DNA of 64,000 nt from the NCBI GenBank assembly GCA_049889835.1, contig JBMHCQ010000005.1, forward strand, positions 1 through 64,000, written 5' to 3'. Made by a program: the position numbers and the translations under genes. Shown one piece after another: positions 16,916 to 26,839 of this stretch. Every line of letters starts with the position of its first letter. The first letter of the stretch is position 1. Origin of the DNA: SW10 sp049889835. Its GTDB lineage: Bacteria; Verrucomicrobiota; Verrucomicrobiia; Verrucomicrobiales; Akkermansiaceae. The notes under the pieces are model-generated. The model was not told the origin of the DNA. It saw only the letters and a list, made by a program, of their open reading frames with translations, and ran no database searches.

Positions 16916-17133
16916 TTGTAGAGGTCGTTGTGCCGGGTTTCCCTCTGGCGAGAGCGGAAAAACATAATTTTTCCTCAGAGGACCTACGGCGGTTGGAATT
17001 TCTCGCGGGGCGGGAAAGAACCAGCTTTGCAGGGCGGGTGCAATGCTTTTTTCGCGGAGTTTGAGGGCAAATCACGATTTTCTGAAGAAAACACCATGAA
17101 AAATCCCAAAAGTGGCTTTATTTGGTCATCATT

Positions 17134-17406
17134 ATGTCAACGGTCATGAAATCCCGCAAAAACCTGACCAGGTTTACCTATGAGACAGCAGCATTTGAAG
17201 GATGGCGTCTCTGCATGAGTCGCGGGGGCACTACTTTCACCAAATATTTCTCTGACAAAGTCTACGGGAGCGGAGAGGAATCCCTGGCAGCTGCGGAAAA
17301 AGCGCTCGCTGCTTTGGTGGAACTGCTGAATGGCTCCCGCCGGATTAAGGGGAAATTAGCGCGGACAACCATTGCCAAAGGAGAGAAGCTCCTGAAAAGT
17401 TTCTAA
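17134..17406 (+). CDS. Small AP2-like putative DNA-binding protein
   Basis: 90 aa from ATG 17134; a TTG at 17122 and an ATG at 17146 are alternatives. The core NLTRFTYETAAFEGWRLCMS...TFTKYFSDKVYGSGEESLAAAEKAL resembles short bacterial AP2/integrase-type DNA-binding domains ('GWRV...G....K.FSD..YGG...AL..A'). The protein is basic at the C-terminus. It ends 3 bp before the photolyase start, so it is probably translated from the same transcript. A regulatory role is only a suggestion. Confidence 0.65.
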   Translation: MSTVMKSRKNLTRFTYETAAFEGWRLCMSRGGTTFTKYFSDKVYGSGEESLAAAEKALAALVELLNGSRRIKGKLARTTIAKGEKLLKSF

Positions 17407-17409
17407 ACG

Positions 17410-18798
17410 ATGGCCGCCAAGTATCAGCGTGTCATTCACTGGTTCCGCCGCGACCTCCGTCTCACCGACAACACCGCTCTCAACGCAGCCTGTGAAGCTG
17501 CAGAGGAGGTCGTCCCCCTTTACATCTGCAGTAGTTGGAAAAAGGAGCATCTCTGGACCGGGCCCAAGAGGCAGCAGTTTCTTTGCGAATGCCTCGATTC
17601 GCTTGCCAAAAACATCGAGCATCTCGGAGGGACTTTCATTGTCCGGCAAGGAGAGGCAGTCGCGGAGCTCAAGAAATTGATCGGAGAAGCCGAGGTCGAC
17701 GCCGTGTATTTCAACCACGATGTCGATCTCTTCGGCACCGCAGTTGACAAAAAAGTCGCGAGTCTTTGCGAGGAACTCGGGATAGGTTGCCACGGCTTTC
17801 AGGATGCGGTGATGCACGGCATGAATGATGTTTTGAAGGGCGACGGCACTCCTTATCGGGTCTACACGCCATTTTCCAAACGCTGGCTTCCAAAGGAAAA
17901 AACCAAACCCGGAGGAAAGCCAAAATCGCTTCACTCTCCCTCGGGAATTGATTCGCTTCCCCTCCCCTCTCTGAAGAGCTGGGCTCTCGAGCTCGATGGT
18001 CAAAAAATCCTTCCCGGTGGAGAGCGCGCCGCCCGCGAACGGATGAAGGTGGCAGTGGCGAAGCGACTCAGTAGTTACGATGACCTTCGCGACATCCCTT
18101 CTGTCCCTGGAACAAGCCGCCTTTCCCAAGACCTCCGCTTTGGCACGATTTCGGTGCGTGAACTTTACCAGCGGGCACTGGCCGCCGGATCAACGCAATA
18201 TCTGAAGGAGTTGTGTTGGCGGGAGTTTTATTTTCAAATCCTCCACCATTTTCCCGAAGTTCTCGAACTGGAATTTAATACAGATTGGCGGGGGCTCCCC
18301 TGGGATGAACACGATGAAAAATTCGAAGCCTGGAAGACCGGGCGAACTGGTTTTCCGATCATCGACGCCGGCATTCGCGAGCTTCTCGCGACCGGGTTCA
18401 TGCACAACCGGGTCCGCATGATCGTGGCGATGTTCCTCACCAAGGATCTCCACCTTGATTGGCGGCTCGGCGAGCAGTTTTTCCTCCAGCACCTCCTCGA
18501 TGGCGAGATTGCATCAAATAACGGCGGCTGGCAGTGGTCCGCCGGAACGGGAGCCGATGCGGCTCCCTATTTTCGAATTCAAAACCCCTGGTCCCAGACC
18601 AAACGCTACGACCCCAAAGGCGACTACATCCGAAAGTGGGTTCCTGAGCTCGCGCAAGTGCCTGCAAAAGCCCTGCTGGCTCCGCCGGAAGGTTCAGCCC
18701 CCATCGCACCGGACTACGTTCTCCCCATTCTCGATCACTCAGAGGAGCGCAATCGCACGCTGGAGATTTTTAAGCTCCACCGCGCACGGCAGAAGTAA
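17410..18798 (+). CDS. phr: Deoxyribodipyrimidine photolyase
   Basis: The 462-aa protein starts at ATG 17410. It uses FADH- and light to repair cyclobutane pyrimidine dimers. The N-terminal antenna domain (VIHWFRRDLRLTDNTAL) and the C-terminal FAD domain are both complete. Motifs include FWREFY-type WREFYFQILHHFP, TGFPIIDAGIREL, MHNRVRMIVAMFLTKDL and NNGGWQWSAGTGADAAPYFR. Size and motifs fit a class I CPD photolyase; a cryptochrome role cannot be excluded. It lies 3 bp after the AP2-like gene. Confidence 0.95.
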   Translation: MAAKYQRVIHWFRRDLRLTDNTALNAACEAAEEVVPLYICSSWKKEHLWTGPKRQQFLCECLDSLAKNIEHLGGTFIVRQGEAVAELKKLIGEAEVDAVYFNHDVDLFGTAVDKKVASLCEELGIGCHGFQDAVMHGMNDVLKGDGTPYRVYTPFSKRWLPKEKTKPGGKPKSLHSPSGIDSLPLPSLKSWALELDGQKILPGGERAARERMKVAVAKRLSSYDDLRDIPSVPGTSRLSQDLRFGTISVRELYQRALAAGSTQYLKELCWREFYFQILHHFPEVLELEFNTDWRGLPWDEHDEKFEAWKTGRTGFPIIDAGIRELLATGFMHNRVRMIVAMFLTKDLHLDWRLGEQFFLQHLLDGEIASNNGGWQWSAGTGADAAPYFRIQNPWSQTKRYDPKGDYIRKWVPELAQVPAKALLAPPEGSAPIAPDYVLPILDHSEERNRTLEIFKLHRARQK

Positions 18799-18990
18799 TC
18801 ATACCCCCCAGCCGCCAATCCGCTGGACCTTCACTTTCCGTTCCCAAATCGGGTGAGACTCGTCAGAAATCGGCAATCTTTCGACAACCCCCAACTCCTC
18901 CCGTCCGCCGTTACCGGAGTAAATCTCTTGAAAAAGCTCCTTCTTCAGCGGCCGTGATCGACCCATCACGCGTAGCGCCGATCTGCTCAT
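18799..18990 (-). CDS. Small basic hypothetical protein
   Basis: 63 aa from ATG 18990 with a short AGGAAAG purine run just before it; an ATG at 19002 is also possible. The stop directly abuts the photolyase stop on the other strand. The product is basic (MSRSALRVMGRSRPLKKELF) with a C-terminal WERKVKVQRIGGWGV. No family is recognised. It could be a chance frame. Confidence 0.35.
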   Translation of the reverse strand: MSRSALRVMGRSRPLKKELFQEIYSGNGGREELGVVERLPISDESHPIWERKVKVQRIGGWGV

Positions 18991-19077
18991 CTTTCCTATC
19001 ATTGATCTTAACAAGGAGCCAAAATGCTCAGCACCAAGGTGAGGGCCCGTTTGGCTTTCTACCTCATGGAGGGTAAA

Positions 19078-19743
19078 CTAGAGTCCACCGTGACCGCGGT
19101 ATTCGCGGTATGTTCCCGTCGGAACGGACACGGGTCTCCACTCTCTTTTGAGGCGACGGTATTTGCGAATGAAATTTGTCGGATCAGCCCAGTTGGCCAA
19201 GTTTCGCGGCACGCTCTCTCGCCACATGCCAATCCCGAGATTATGGCGAATCTCAAAATGCAAATGCGCGGCATACATCCCCCGATTATTTCCCATCGTT
19301 CCGATCTTCTGCCCCCGTTTGACGATATCACCGTTTTTCACAAGCAGTTTACGGAGATGTCCGTATTGCGAATCACAGAACTTCACCTGCCCGGTTCCGG
19401 GATCCCGATAGGCATGCCGGATGAGCACAACCCTGCCCCAACCAACCCGCACATCTGCGGCAAAAGTCACCACCCCATCGGCAATGGCATAGATTGGATC
19501 ATTGAGATCAGAATCCCCTCCTCCCCGTCCATTCCAGTCTTCACCAAAGTGAACGGGAGAGGTGAGCCGGAGGCCTCGTGATTTGTAATAGTTTTTAGCA
19601 TCGGGTTTCCCGACCGGGAAATCAAATCCATCTGCCAGCTTAATCCTCAGCTGCGCGGACAGAGCCCCCGGCAGGAGAAAAATTAAAATGGCAAGGAGCT
19701 TCACGGCGGGGGAAACGATAAACTCGGGAGATCCTAGGCTCAT
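19078..19743 (-). CDS. Exported M23-family metallopeptidase (LytM-like)
   Basis: The 221-aa protein starts at ATG 19743, overlapping the Sua5 stop by 4 bp. Residues 12-32 form a signal peptide or anchor (VSPAVKLLAILIFLLPGALSA). The peptidase domain has the zinc pattern H-x3-D (HFGEDWNG) and the closing HLHFEIR, with both halves present. M23 enzymes cut peptidoglycan cross-bridges, though some act as activators or toxins. The tail (residues 190-221) is basic. Confidence 0.88.
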   Translation of the reverse strand: MSLGSPEFIVSPAVKLLAILIFLLPGALSAQLRIKLADGFDFPVGKPDAKNYYKSRGLRLTSPVHFGEDWNGRGGGDSDLNDPIYAIADGVVTFAADVRVGWGRVVLIRHAYRDPGTGQVKFCDSQYGHLRKLLVKNGDIVKRGQKIGTMGNNRGMYAAHLHFEIRHNLGIGMWRESVPRNLANWADPTNFIRKYRRLKREWRPVSVPTGTYREYRGHGGL

Positions 19744-20774
19744 TCTCTCACAGATGCCCGCTTGAGGCGATCCATGATTGCAAAGCCGACTCCGGTACGC
19801 GCCACCGGCTCCACGACAATGAGATCAACCCCGGCCGCATCCAGCCTCCGAAGACAGTAGAAGAGTCGAACCGCTGCCTCCGCGAGTTTTCCTTTTCCTG
19901 GTGAGAGAGTCTCAATGGCAGCCCAATCCGTCAGGTTCACCAAGGATGTTCCACCTTCACCCCGATAGCTGAGAAGTCCGTATTTTTTTGCTGCTTCGGG
20001 AACAAAATCCCCTGGCTTATCCGCAATCATCAGCGGCGTGGACGGAGCATAGTGGCTGGCAAGTTGACCGGGCGCTTCCACTTGTTTGCCCGGCTTATTT
20101 TTAACCACCTCTACTTTGGCAATCTTCCGTAAATCTTCCTTGCTGATCGGCCCGGGGCGAAGCAGTCGCAGAACAGGCCCCTTTTCTCCGATCATGGGAG
20201 CGACGATCGTGCTCTCAAGTCCATCGCGACACGCGCCTCCATCGATGATCATCGGAATACGACCGCCGAGTTCCTCAAGAACAGCCTGCGCGGAAGTCGG
20301 GCTAATGCGACCGAAACGATTGGCGCTGGGAGCTGCGATAGGGCCGTGGTTTTTTGCGACCTCGCGCATGACCTCGTGGGCACTGAGCCGAACTGCAACG
20401 GTATCGAGCCCTGAAGTCACCAGATCGGAAATCTCGGGCTTTTTGGGAAGCACCAGCGTAAGCGGCCCGGGCCAATGAGCCTCGATCAGCTCATTGACCA
20501 GTTCTGTGATCTCCTCCGGCACTTCTGCGACTTCCTTGAGATCACCCTTCCGGCCGATATGCACGATGAGGGGATCAAAGGACGGCCGTTCTTTCACCTC
20601 AAAGACCCTCGCCACCGCATCCGCATTTAAAGCGGAAGCCGCAAGGCCATAGACAGTCTCGGTGGGCAGTGCGACGACCTCCCCCTGGTCCAGAAGCTCT
20701 ACCGCTTCAGCAACGGCTTCACGCCAATCTTCGAAATCAGCTACGACAGTTCTTGTTTCCACAAACGGGACCAT
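19740..20774 (-). CDS. tsaC: L-threonylcarbamoyladenylate synthase (Sua5-type)
   Basis: 344 aa from ATG 20774 (MVPFVETRTV); a TTG 10 codons upstream is the alternative. It makes threonylcarbamoyl-AMP for the t6A modification of ANN-decoding tRNAs. The YrdC domain has EVVALPTETVYGLAA, KERPSFDPLIVH, PIAAPSANRFGRISPT and DGGACRDGLESTIV. The additional C-terminal domain (residues about 210-344) marks the Sua5 rather than the short TsaC form. It overlaps the M23 gene. Confidence 0.93.
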   Translation of the reverse strand: MVPFVETRTVVADFEDWREAVAEAVELLDQGEVVALPTETVYGLAASALNADAVARVFEVKERPSFDPLIVHIGRKGDLKEVAEVPEEITELVNELIEAHWPGPLTLVLPKKPEISDLVTSGLDTVAVRLSAHEVMREVAKNHGPIAAPSANRFGRISPTSAQAVLEELGGRIPMIIDGGACRDGLESTIVAPMIGEKGPVLRLLRPGPISKEDLRKIAKVEVVKNKPGKQVEAPGQLASHYAPSTPLMIADKPGDFVPEAAKKYGLLSYRGEGGTSLVNLTDWAAIETLSPGKGKLAEAAVRLFYCLRRLDAAGVDLIVVEPVARTGVGFAIMDRLKRASVRE

Positions 20775-20874
20775 ACCAGAGTGCGAAGGATTGGGAACTG
20801 CCAAAGGTGATCGAGTTTTTTGAACCCGCTTTTTGAGAGATGGACTTGTGAGACAAGACCGCTAAGCTCAAGGC

Positions 20875-21402
20875 GTGTCGAACAACATTGTGCTGGTCGG
20901 ATTCATGGGGACGGGAAAGTCCACCATCGGATGGCAGTTGTCGAAACGTCTCAACTACAAGCTCATCGACACTGATCAGTTAATCGTCAAACGATGCGGA
21001 CGCCCCATCCCTCAAATATTTGAGGAAGATGGAGAAGCGGCATTCCGGGAAATTGAAACAGCAGTTCTCAAAGACCTTCTCAGCTGCCGGGGGCACATCA
21101 TTTCAACAGGTGGCGGCATCATTGGCTCGGAGGAGAACCGAAAATTTCTTAGGGAGCTTGGCTACGTCATTTGGCTCTGTGCCAGTCCTGAGGAAATTCT
21201 GGACCGCACCGCCCGGAATACCAACCGCCCCCTTTTGAATAACAATGATCCCGAGGGCACGATTCGATGCCTCCTCGAGAAACGGAATCCTCTCTATCGA
21301 CAAGTCTCCCATCTCAAAATCAATACCGACCAACTCTGCTTTGAGGAAATCTGTATGGGGATTACCGAGTCCGCGAGTTATCACTTTTCGCAACAGGACT
21401 GA
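20875..21402 (+). CDS. aroK: Shikimate kinase
   Basis: The 175-aa protein starts at GTG 20875. It phosphorylates shikimate at O3 in aromatic amino-acid synthesis. It has Walker A GFMGTGKST (residues 9-17), the shikimate-binding LIDTDQLI, FR.IE, STGGGII and the lid arginine in NTNRPLL. The stop codon overlaps the queG start (TGATG), so the two genes are translationally linked. Confidence 0.94.
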   Translation: MSNNIVLVGFMGTGKSTIGWQLSKRLNYKLIDTDQLIVKRCGRPIPQIFEEDGEAAFREIETAVLKDLLSCRGHIISTGGGIIGSEENRKFLRELGYVIWLCASPEEILDRTARNTNRPLLNNNDPEGTIRCLLEKRNPLYRQVSHLKINTDQLCFEEICMGITESASYHFSQQD

Positions 21403-22421
21403 TGAACGAAACGGTCATCAAGCGGAACGTGCAATTCATTGCGCGGCAGTTGGGCTTCGATGACTGCCGAATCGCCAGAGCCTCGCGCGCGCGCCACGCA
21501 GATCGCTATCTGGAATGGCTCGAGGACGGGCAGGCGGGTGACATGGGCTGGCTGGAACGAAATGTGGAACGGCGGTGCGACCCAAGGGAGGTCCTGGCTG
21601 GTTGCCAGTCCGTGATTTCACTCGCTTTCAATTACCTCCCAGCCAAAGAACATCCTCATGTCGACTACCGCATCGCCAAATATTCCTGGAATGACGACTA
21701 CCACGACATCATTGAGGAAAAGCTCAAGGACCTCGACTCCGCGCTGCAGGACATGGGCGGCCAGCAACGCTACTACGTCGATACCGGCCCGGTGCTGGAG
21801 CGCGATTTCGCCTCGGCAGCCGGACTGGGATGGAACGGAAAATCAACAGTACAGATTCATCGCAAGCTGGGAACGTGGTTCTTTCTTTGTGAACTACTCA
21901 CGACCCTAAAATTGGAGCCCGATGAGCCTTCGTCAGATCATTGCGGAAAATGCACCGCCTGTATCCAAGCCTGTCCGACTCAAGCGATCACCAGCCCTCA
22001 AAAAATGGAGGCCACTCGCTGTATTTCCTATCTTACGATCGAGCACAAAGGCGTCATTCCAATGGAGCTCCGCAAAGCGATGGGTGACCGGATTTACGGA
22101 TGCGACGACTGCCTCGATGCCTGCCCCTGGAATCGCTTCGCGCAAGTCTCCCGGGAAACCCGGCTTCATGCGCGCGATGAGATCTTCGAGCACGCGCTCC
22201 GGGATTTTCTGACGATGAGCGTGGAGGACTTCCGCGCAGTTTTTGCCAAAAGCCCGATTAAGCGCATCAAGCATGAGCGCTTTATTCGAAACGTGTGTGT
22301 CGCTTTGGGAAACGTCGGAACAGAAGCCGACCTTCCCGCCTTGTGGGAGATTTGCGAGACCTCGGACTTGATCAAAGAACACGCCAAATGGGCAATCGCG
22401 CAGATTGAAGGTCGTTCGTGA
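21402..22421 (+). CDS. queG: Epoxyqueuosine reductase
   Basis: The 339-aa protein starts at ATG 21402. It performs the last step of queuosine formation on tRNA using cobalamin and two 4Fe-4S clusters. It shows the DUF1730 region (residues 20-130), the DTGPVLERDFAS substrate loop, the ferredoxin clusters CGKCTACIQACPT and CDDCLDACPWN, the RCISYLTIEHKG signature, and a C-terminal HEAT-like repeat (VALGNVGTEADLPAL). It overlaps aroK by one base. Confidence 0.95.
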   Translation: MNETVIKRNVQFIARQLGFDDCRIARASRARHADRYLEWLEDGQAGDMGWLERNVERRCDPREVLAGCQSVISLAFNYLPAKEHPHVDYRIAKYSWNDDYHDIIEEKLKDLDSALQDMGGQQRYYVDTGPVLERDFASAAGLGWNGKSTVQIHRKLGTWFFLCELLTTLKLEPDEPSSDHCGKCTACIQACPTQAITSPQKMEATRCISYLTIEHKGVIPMELRKAMGDRIYGCDDCLDACPWNRFAQVSRETRLHARDEIFEHALRDFLTMSVEDFRAVFAKSPIKRIKHERFIRNVCVALGNVGTEADLPALWEICETSDLIKEHAKWAIAQIEGRS

Positions 22422-22473
22422 TTTTCCTCTTCACTTGTCATACAGAACTGATCACAAGATGTTTTAGAGAAAA

Positions 22474-25400
22474 ATGACAAATAAGAGGATCAACCCCGTA
22501 GTTTTTTTTCTGCTCGGCATCTCCCCAAGCCTCGCAGGTTTAGTAGGGCATTGGAAGTTTGACGAATCTTCGGGCACCACGCTCTCTGATCGGGTCAATG
22601 AAAATAATGGGAGCTGGGTTCCTGGAATCGATGCTACCCCGGATTGGCGTCCCAGCGGAGGCTTACTCGGTGGAGCAGTCGAGTTTCCCGGCAACGGAAA
22701 CCACGTAAATTATTTTAGCATCAACGGATTCCCCTCCCTTAACGGGACTCCCAAGGGCATGACCATTTCGCTCTGGATCGATCCCCAAAGCACGAGTGGA
22801 TATGATGGCATTCTGATGACCCGGACCGTCACTGACAACGTCGGCGGGATAAGTTCTGGTCAGAACTACGGTCTCGCTCAAGAGAGCACCCATCTCGACG
22901 CCCGAGTGAGCGCGGCTGCCGTAGACACTCCAAGTGGCACTCTACTTGGCAGCACCAGCCATCCCGCGGGCAGTCCGGCTGGCTCGGAAGATTGGTTCCA
23001 CATCGTCTGGGTCTGGGACAATGCTGCGGGCACTCAAAAAATCTTCATCAATGGAGCGCAATCAGGACCCACTCAAACGGGTTCCAATCAGCCGGCCAAT
23101 CTCGACTTCATCAGCAATGGTGAGTGGCGGATTGGCGACGATGCCTGTTGCAACGGACGAAATTTTCGGGGACTTATGGACGACCTCGCGGTCTGGGATG
23201 AGCCCCTTAGCGAAGCAGCAATCCTGAACATCTATCAAAGCGGGCTTGCCGGCTTTGCGGTGGGAGAAGCACCACAGACCGATCCTCTCGAGGTCGGTCT
23301 CGTGATCAATGAAATTCACTATGATCCAGCCGACGAGACTGAGCCGATCGAGTTCATTGAGCTCCTGAACACAAATTCCACTTCGATGGACATCAGCAGC
23401 TTCAGCTTCACCGATGGGGTCAGTTTCACCTTTCCTCCGGGCACCATGCTCGATGGTATGAATTATGTCATCGTCACGGAGAACGCCACCGCCTTCGATG
23501 CCGCCTTTTCCGATCTCCCTTCCGGCACGCAAGTGTTTGAATTCGCAGGCGGATTACAAAATGATGGCGAAACCATTCGTCTGGTTGATGCCTCAGGTCT
23601 TCTCGTCGATGAAGTGGACTACCAATCCGAGTTCCCCTGGCCCATTTCGCCGAACGGCCAAGGCGACTCCATGCAGCTTTCACTGGCTACCCTCAACAAC
23701 GATCTCGGTGGAGCCTGGAAAGGAAATCTTCCCACTCCCGGAAAACAAAACGGCAACTTCTCCACCAACTCCGCGCCTCTCATCCGACAGGTCGATCACT
23801 CGCCCAAAACTCCTCTCTCCTCCGAGACCACAACCATCACGGCCAAGGTGACCGATGACGATGGCGTTTCTTTTGTAAATGTCCTTTATCAAGTCGTCGC
23901 TCCCGGCTCCTTTATCCCCGCTTATCTGCCCAACAGCATTTCGACAGTTCAGAATTCTCCGCTCGCTCCTCAAAAGCCGAATCCCGACTTTGAGGATCCG
24001 GCCAACTGGACTTCGATCGCAATGGTCGACAACGGCACCAATGGCGACCTCGTCGCTGGCGATTCCATTTACACGGCGACTCTTCCTCCGCAAGCACATC
24101 GGACCCTGGTGCGCTATCGCATTGAAGCATCCGATACGCCGGGAGCCACTATCCACGCCCCTTTTGCCGACGACGATTCCCTGAACTTTGCCTACTTTGT
24201 TTACGATGGCGTCCCGGACTACGTTGCGGGAGAAACCACCTATCCAGCCGCAACTCTCACCACACTTCCGGTCTATCACATGATCACCCGGAACAGTGAC
24301 CGAGAACAGGCCTTCGCCTACGCCTCCCTCGGAAATAACAGCGCTCAACTTCCCAAAGGAAATGTGGCGGCACGGAAAGTCTACAACTGGGAATGCGCTC
24401 TCGTCTTTGATGGCGTCGTTTACGACCACATCGGCTGGCGACTCCGTCAGCGGAACGACCGCTACGCCGGAAATGGGAAACGCTCGCTGCGATTCCGCTT
24501 CAATCGAGGCAGCTACTTTCAAGCGCGCGATGAAAAAGGAAACAAACTTCCCATTAAATGGCGTCGCATGAACACGAGCAAAATGTCCCGCTTCGGAGGA
24601 ACGAACAGCTACGGAATTCACGAAGCGATGAACTCGAAACTCTGGCGCATGGTCGGAGTGGCAGCTCCTTACTTCCTTTCCGCGCACTGGCGTATGATCG
24701 ATGATGACGCCGAAGCTCCCGATCAATACAATGGCGACTTCTGGGGCTACTCCACCGTGGTGCAAGACATCGATGGTCGCCTCCTCGACGAACGTAATCT
24801 CCCGGATGGCAACATGTATAAGCTCAAAGACGGCGTCACCAATCCCAACGACCTTAAGCGCAATCAATCGGCAACCCAGGTGACTGACGGCACCGATTTT
24901 CTCAATGTTCGCAACAACATGGATTCCTCTCAAAGCGAAGCATGGCTCGTTGATCACGTGGACTGGGATCAATGGTACCGTTACCACGCCGTGGTAGAAG
25001 CGGTACGCCATTACGACTACGGAACTCCCTCATCGCATTTCAAGAACCGGGCCTGGTATTTTACTCCGGGCGGGGGCTCCTTCGGAAGACTTCGTCTCAT
25101 TCCACATGATCACGATGCATCGTGGTCGAAGGGCTACCACGACAGCTTGAACAGCGTCGGAAACAGCATCGGCACCGGCTTTCCGTGGTCTTCCATTTTT
25201 GGGGGCAACACCCGTCCGCCGGTCGGTCCGGAGAACGCCAAGCTCACGCGCGATTACCGAAACTTCATCCGCGAGTTCCGTCAGCTGCTCTGGCAGGAGG
25301 AAACGGTGAACACGATGATTGATGATTTCGCGGCGAATATCAGCACCTTCTCTCAAGCTGATCAGGATCGCTGGGTTGGCGGCCCCGCAGCGGCAGGCGT

Positions 25401-26709
25401 TGAACGCATGACTGACATCGAAGATCTCCTTCCTTCCATGAAATCAATGGCCTTCTCCAGCGATACCATGTATGGCTCGAATCTTGAGGGAGGACGTGGA
25501 GCCTTCCTTGATGCCATTGCCACCGATGCGGATATTCCAGATCAACCGGTCATTTCCTACTCCGGGTCTGCCGGTTTCCCGATAGACTCCCTGATCTTCG
25601 ATACCACCGCATTTTCCGACCCCCAGGGAAGGGCAACCTTCGGCGCCCTAGAATGGAGAATCGCCGAAGTCACCCCCGCGGCCAGTCCAGCTACCGATCG
25701 TGAGTTCGAGTGGGAATCCACTTGGACTTCGGGTGTTCTCACCACATTTTCCTCAGAAATCACTCCTCCCGCGGTCGCCACCAAAGCCGGAAAGACCTAC
25801 CGCACCCGCGTGCGGCATCAGGATGACACCGGGCGATGGAGTCTCTGGTCTGAGCCCGTCGAATTCACCGCAACTCGTCCCGATCTTTCCCTGTTTCAAA
25901 ACGCCCTCGTAATCAGCGAAATCATGTATCACCCTGCTGATCCCTCTCCCGCAGAAATTGCGGCCGGCTTTTTGGACAAGGATGATTTCGAATTCATTGA
26001 GCTTAGAAACGTCAGTGACAGCGCCATCGATCTCAGCGACCTGCGCTTCACAAAGGGTGTGGACTTCGACTTCGCCGGAAGCGCCATCACTTCACTCCCT
26101 CCGGATGGATATGTTCTCATCGTCGAGGATCAAGCCGCCTTCGAGTTCCGTTACGGAGCCGGCCTTCCAATCGCTGGTGAGTGGTCTGGCGCTTTGAACA
26201 ATGGAGGTGAGCAGTTAAAACTCTCTTTCGGCGCCGGAGAACCCGTGATCGATTTCATCTATGATGATCTCGATTCTTGGCCTACCGCAGCCGACGGCTT
26301 TGGAAGCAGCCTGGTTTTGGTTCATCCTCGCTCTCTTCCCCCTCATGGAAACGCATTCCAATGGCGCCCGGCGGCAGCTACTCCAGGAACAACTGATACC
26401 ACCACCTTCGCCGGAAACACTGAAGCCGAACTCCTCAATTACGCCACAAATGGAGACCCGGGAACCACCGTGATCTTACCTGACGGACGTATTCAATTCG
26501 AAGTTCTCGTCACTCAAATCGCAGACGACATCGAGGGCTCTCTGCAACTGACACACGACCTCAATGACTGGGATATTACCGACCCGATCATGACCCTGAC
26601 AAACGTCACTCCCGAATCCAGACACTTCGCTCGTCTCACGTTCACTTCGGCCACTGCTCCCACCGGACCGAAACTCTTTGTAAGGTATCGAGTTCAGACC
26701 GTAGAGTAG
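22474..26709 (+). CDS. Large secreted CotH-type protein with LamG-like and lamin-tail domains
   Basis: The 1,411-aa protein starts at ATG 22474 with a signal peptide (cleavage near SLAGLVG). Order of domains: a LamG-like concanavalin domain (about 24-260, GHWKFDES...IFINGAQSG); a lamin-tail domain (about 275-400, LVINEIHYDPADETEPIEFI); a chitobiase/Ig-like linker; a CotH-kinase-like domain (about 610-960, WRLRQRNDRY, RFRFNR, LIPHDHDASW); then a second lamin-tail domain (about 1150-1290, LVISEIMYHPADPSPAE). This architecture is common in Verrucomicrobia and Planctomycetes. CotH domains phosphorylate proteins in Bacillus spores, but that is not shown here. The unit is monocistronic. Confidence 0.88.
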   Translation: MTNKRINPVVFFLLGISPSLAGLVGHWKFDESSGTTLSDRVNENNGSWVPGIDATPDWRPSGGLLGGAVEFPGNGNHVNYFSINGFPSLNGTPKGMTISLWIDPQSTSGYDGILMTRTVTDNVGGISSGQNYGLAQESTHLDARVSAAAVDTPSGTLLGSTSHPAGSPAGSEDWFHIVWVWDNAAGTQKIFINGAQSGPTQTGSNQPANLDFISNGEWRIGDDACCNGRNFRGLMDDLAVWDEPLSEAAILNIYQSGLAGFAVGEAPQTDPLEVGLVINEIHYDPADETEPIEFIELLNTNSTSMDISSFSFTDGVSFTFPPGTMLDGMNYVIVTENATAFDAAFSDLPSGTQVFEFAGGLQNDGETIRLVDASGLLVDEVDYQSEFPWPISPNGQGDSMQLSLATLNNDLGGAWKGNLPTPGKQNGNFSTNSAPLIRQVDHSPKTPLSSETTTITAKVTDDDGVSFVNVLYQVVAPGSFIPAYLPNSISTVQNSPLAPQKPNPDFEDPANWTSIAMVDNGTNGDLVAGDSIYTATLPPQAHRTLVRYRIEASDTPGATIHAPFADDDSLNFAYFVYDGVPDYVAGETTYPAATLTTLPVYHMITRNSDREQAFAYASLGNNSAQLPKGNVAARKVYNWECALVFDGVVYDHIGWRLRQRNDRYAGNGKRSLRFRFNRGSYFQARDEKGNKLPIKWRRMNTSKMSRFGGTNSYGIHEAMNSKLWRMVGVAAPYFLSAHWRMIDDDAEAPDQYNGDFWGYSTVVQDIDGRLLDERNLPDGNMYKLKDGVTNPNDLKRNQSATQVTDGTDFLNVRNNMDSSQSEAWLVDHVDWDQWYRYHAVVEAVRHYDYGTPSSHFKNRAWYFTPGGGSFGRLRLIPHDHDASWSKGYHDSLNSVGNSIGTGFPWSSIFGGNTRPPVGPENAKLTRDYRNFIREFRQLLWQEETVNTMIDDFAANISTFSQADQDRWVGGPAAAGVERMTDIEDLLPSMKSMAFSSDTMYGSNLEGGRGAFLDAIATDADIPDQPVISYSGSAGFPIDSLIFDTTAFSDPQGRATFGALEWRIAEVTPAASPATDREFEWESTWTSGVLTTFSSEITPPAVATKAGKTYRTRVRHQDDTGRWSLWSEPVEFTATRPDLSLFQNALVISEIMYHPADPSPAEIAAGFLDKDDFEFIELRNVSDSAIDLSDLRFTKGVDFDFAGSAITSLPPDGYVLIVEDQAAFEFRYGAGLPIAGEWSGALNNGGEQLKLSFGAGEPVIDFIYDDLDSWPTAADGFGSSLVLVHPRSLPPHGNAFQWRPAAATPGTTDTTTFAGNTEAELLNYATNGDPGTTVILPDGRIQFEVLVTQIADDIEGSLQLTHDLNDWDITDPIMTLTNVTPESRHFARLTFTSATAPTGPKLFVRYRVQTVE

Positions 26710-26839
26710 ACTTCCCCGACCTCGCTCGAATGGGATTATTTCGCAATTGGGTTGCGTCCAAGGCATTGCGGGGATACCGTGACTCGTCTGCCTCGTTCGC
26801 CAGAACTGGTTGATTGGCCGACCCGATAATAAAACAAAT

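Noticed and set aside
19024..19581. 185-aa plus-strand frame
   Set aside because: It is antisense to the M23 peptidase gene, which has clear catalytic motifs.
23680..25011. 443-aa minus-strand open frame
   Set aside because: It is antisense to the CotH-type gene, and its composition is that of a complement frame.
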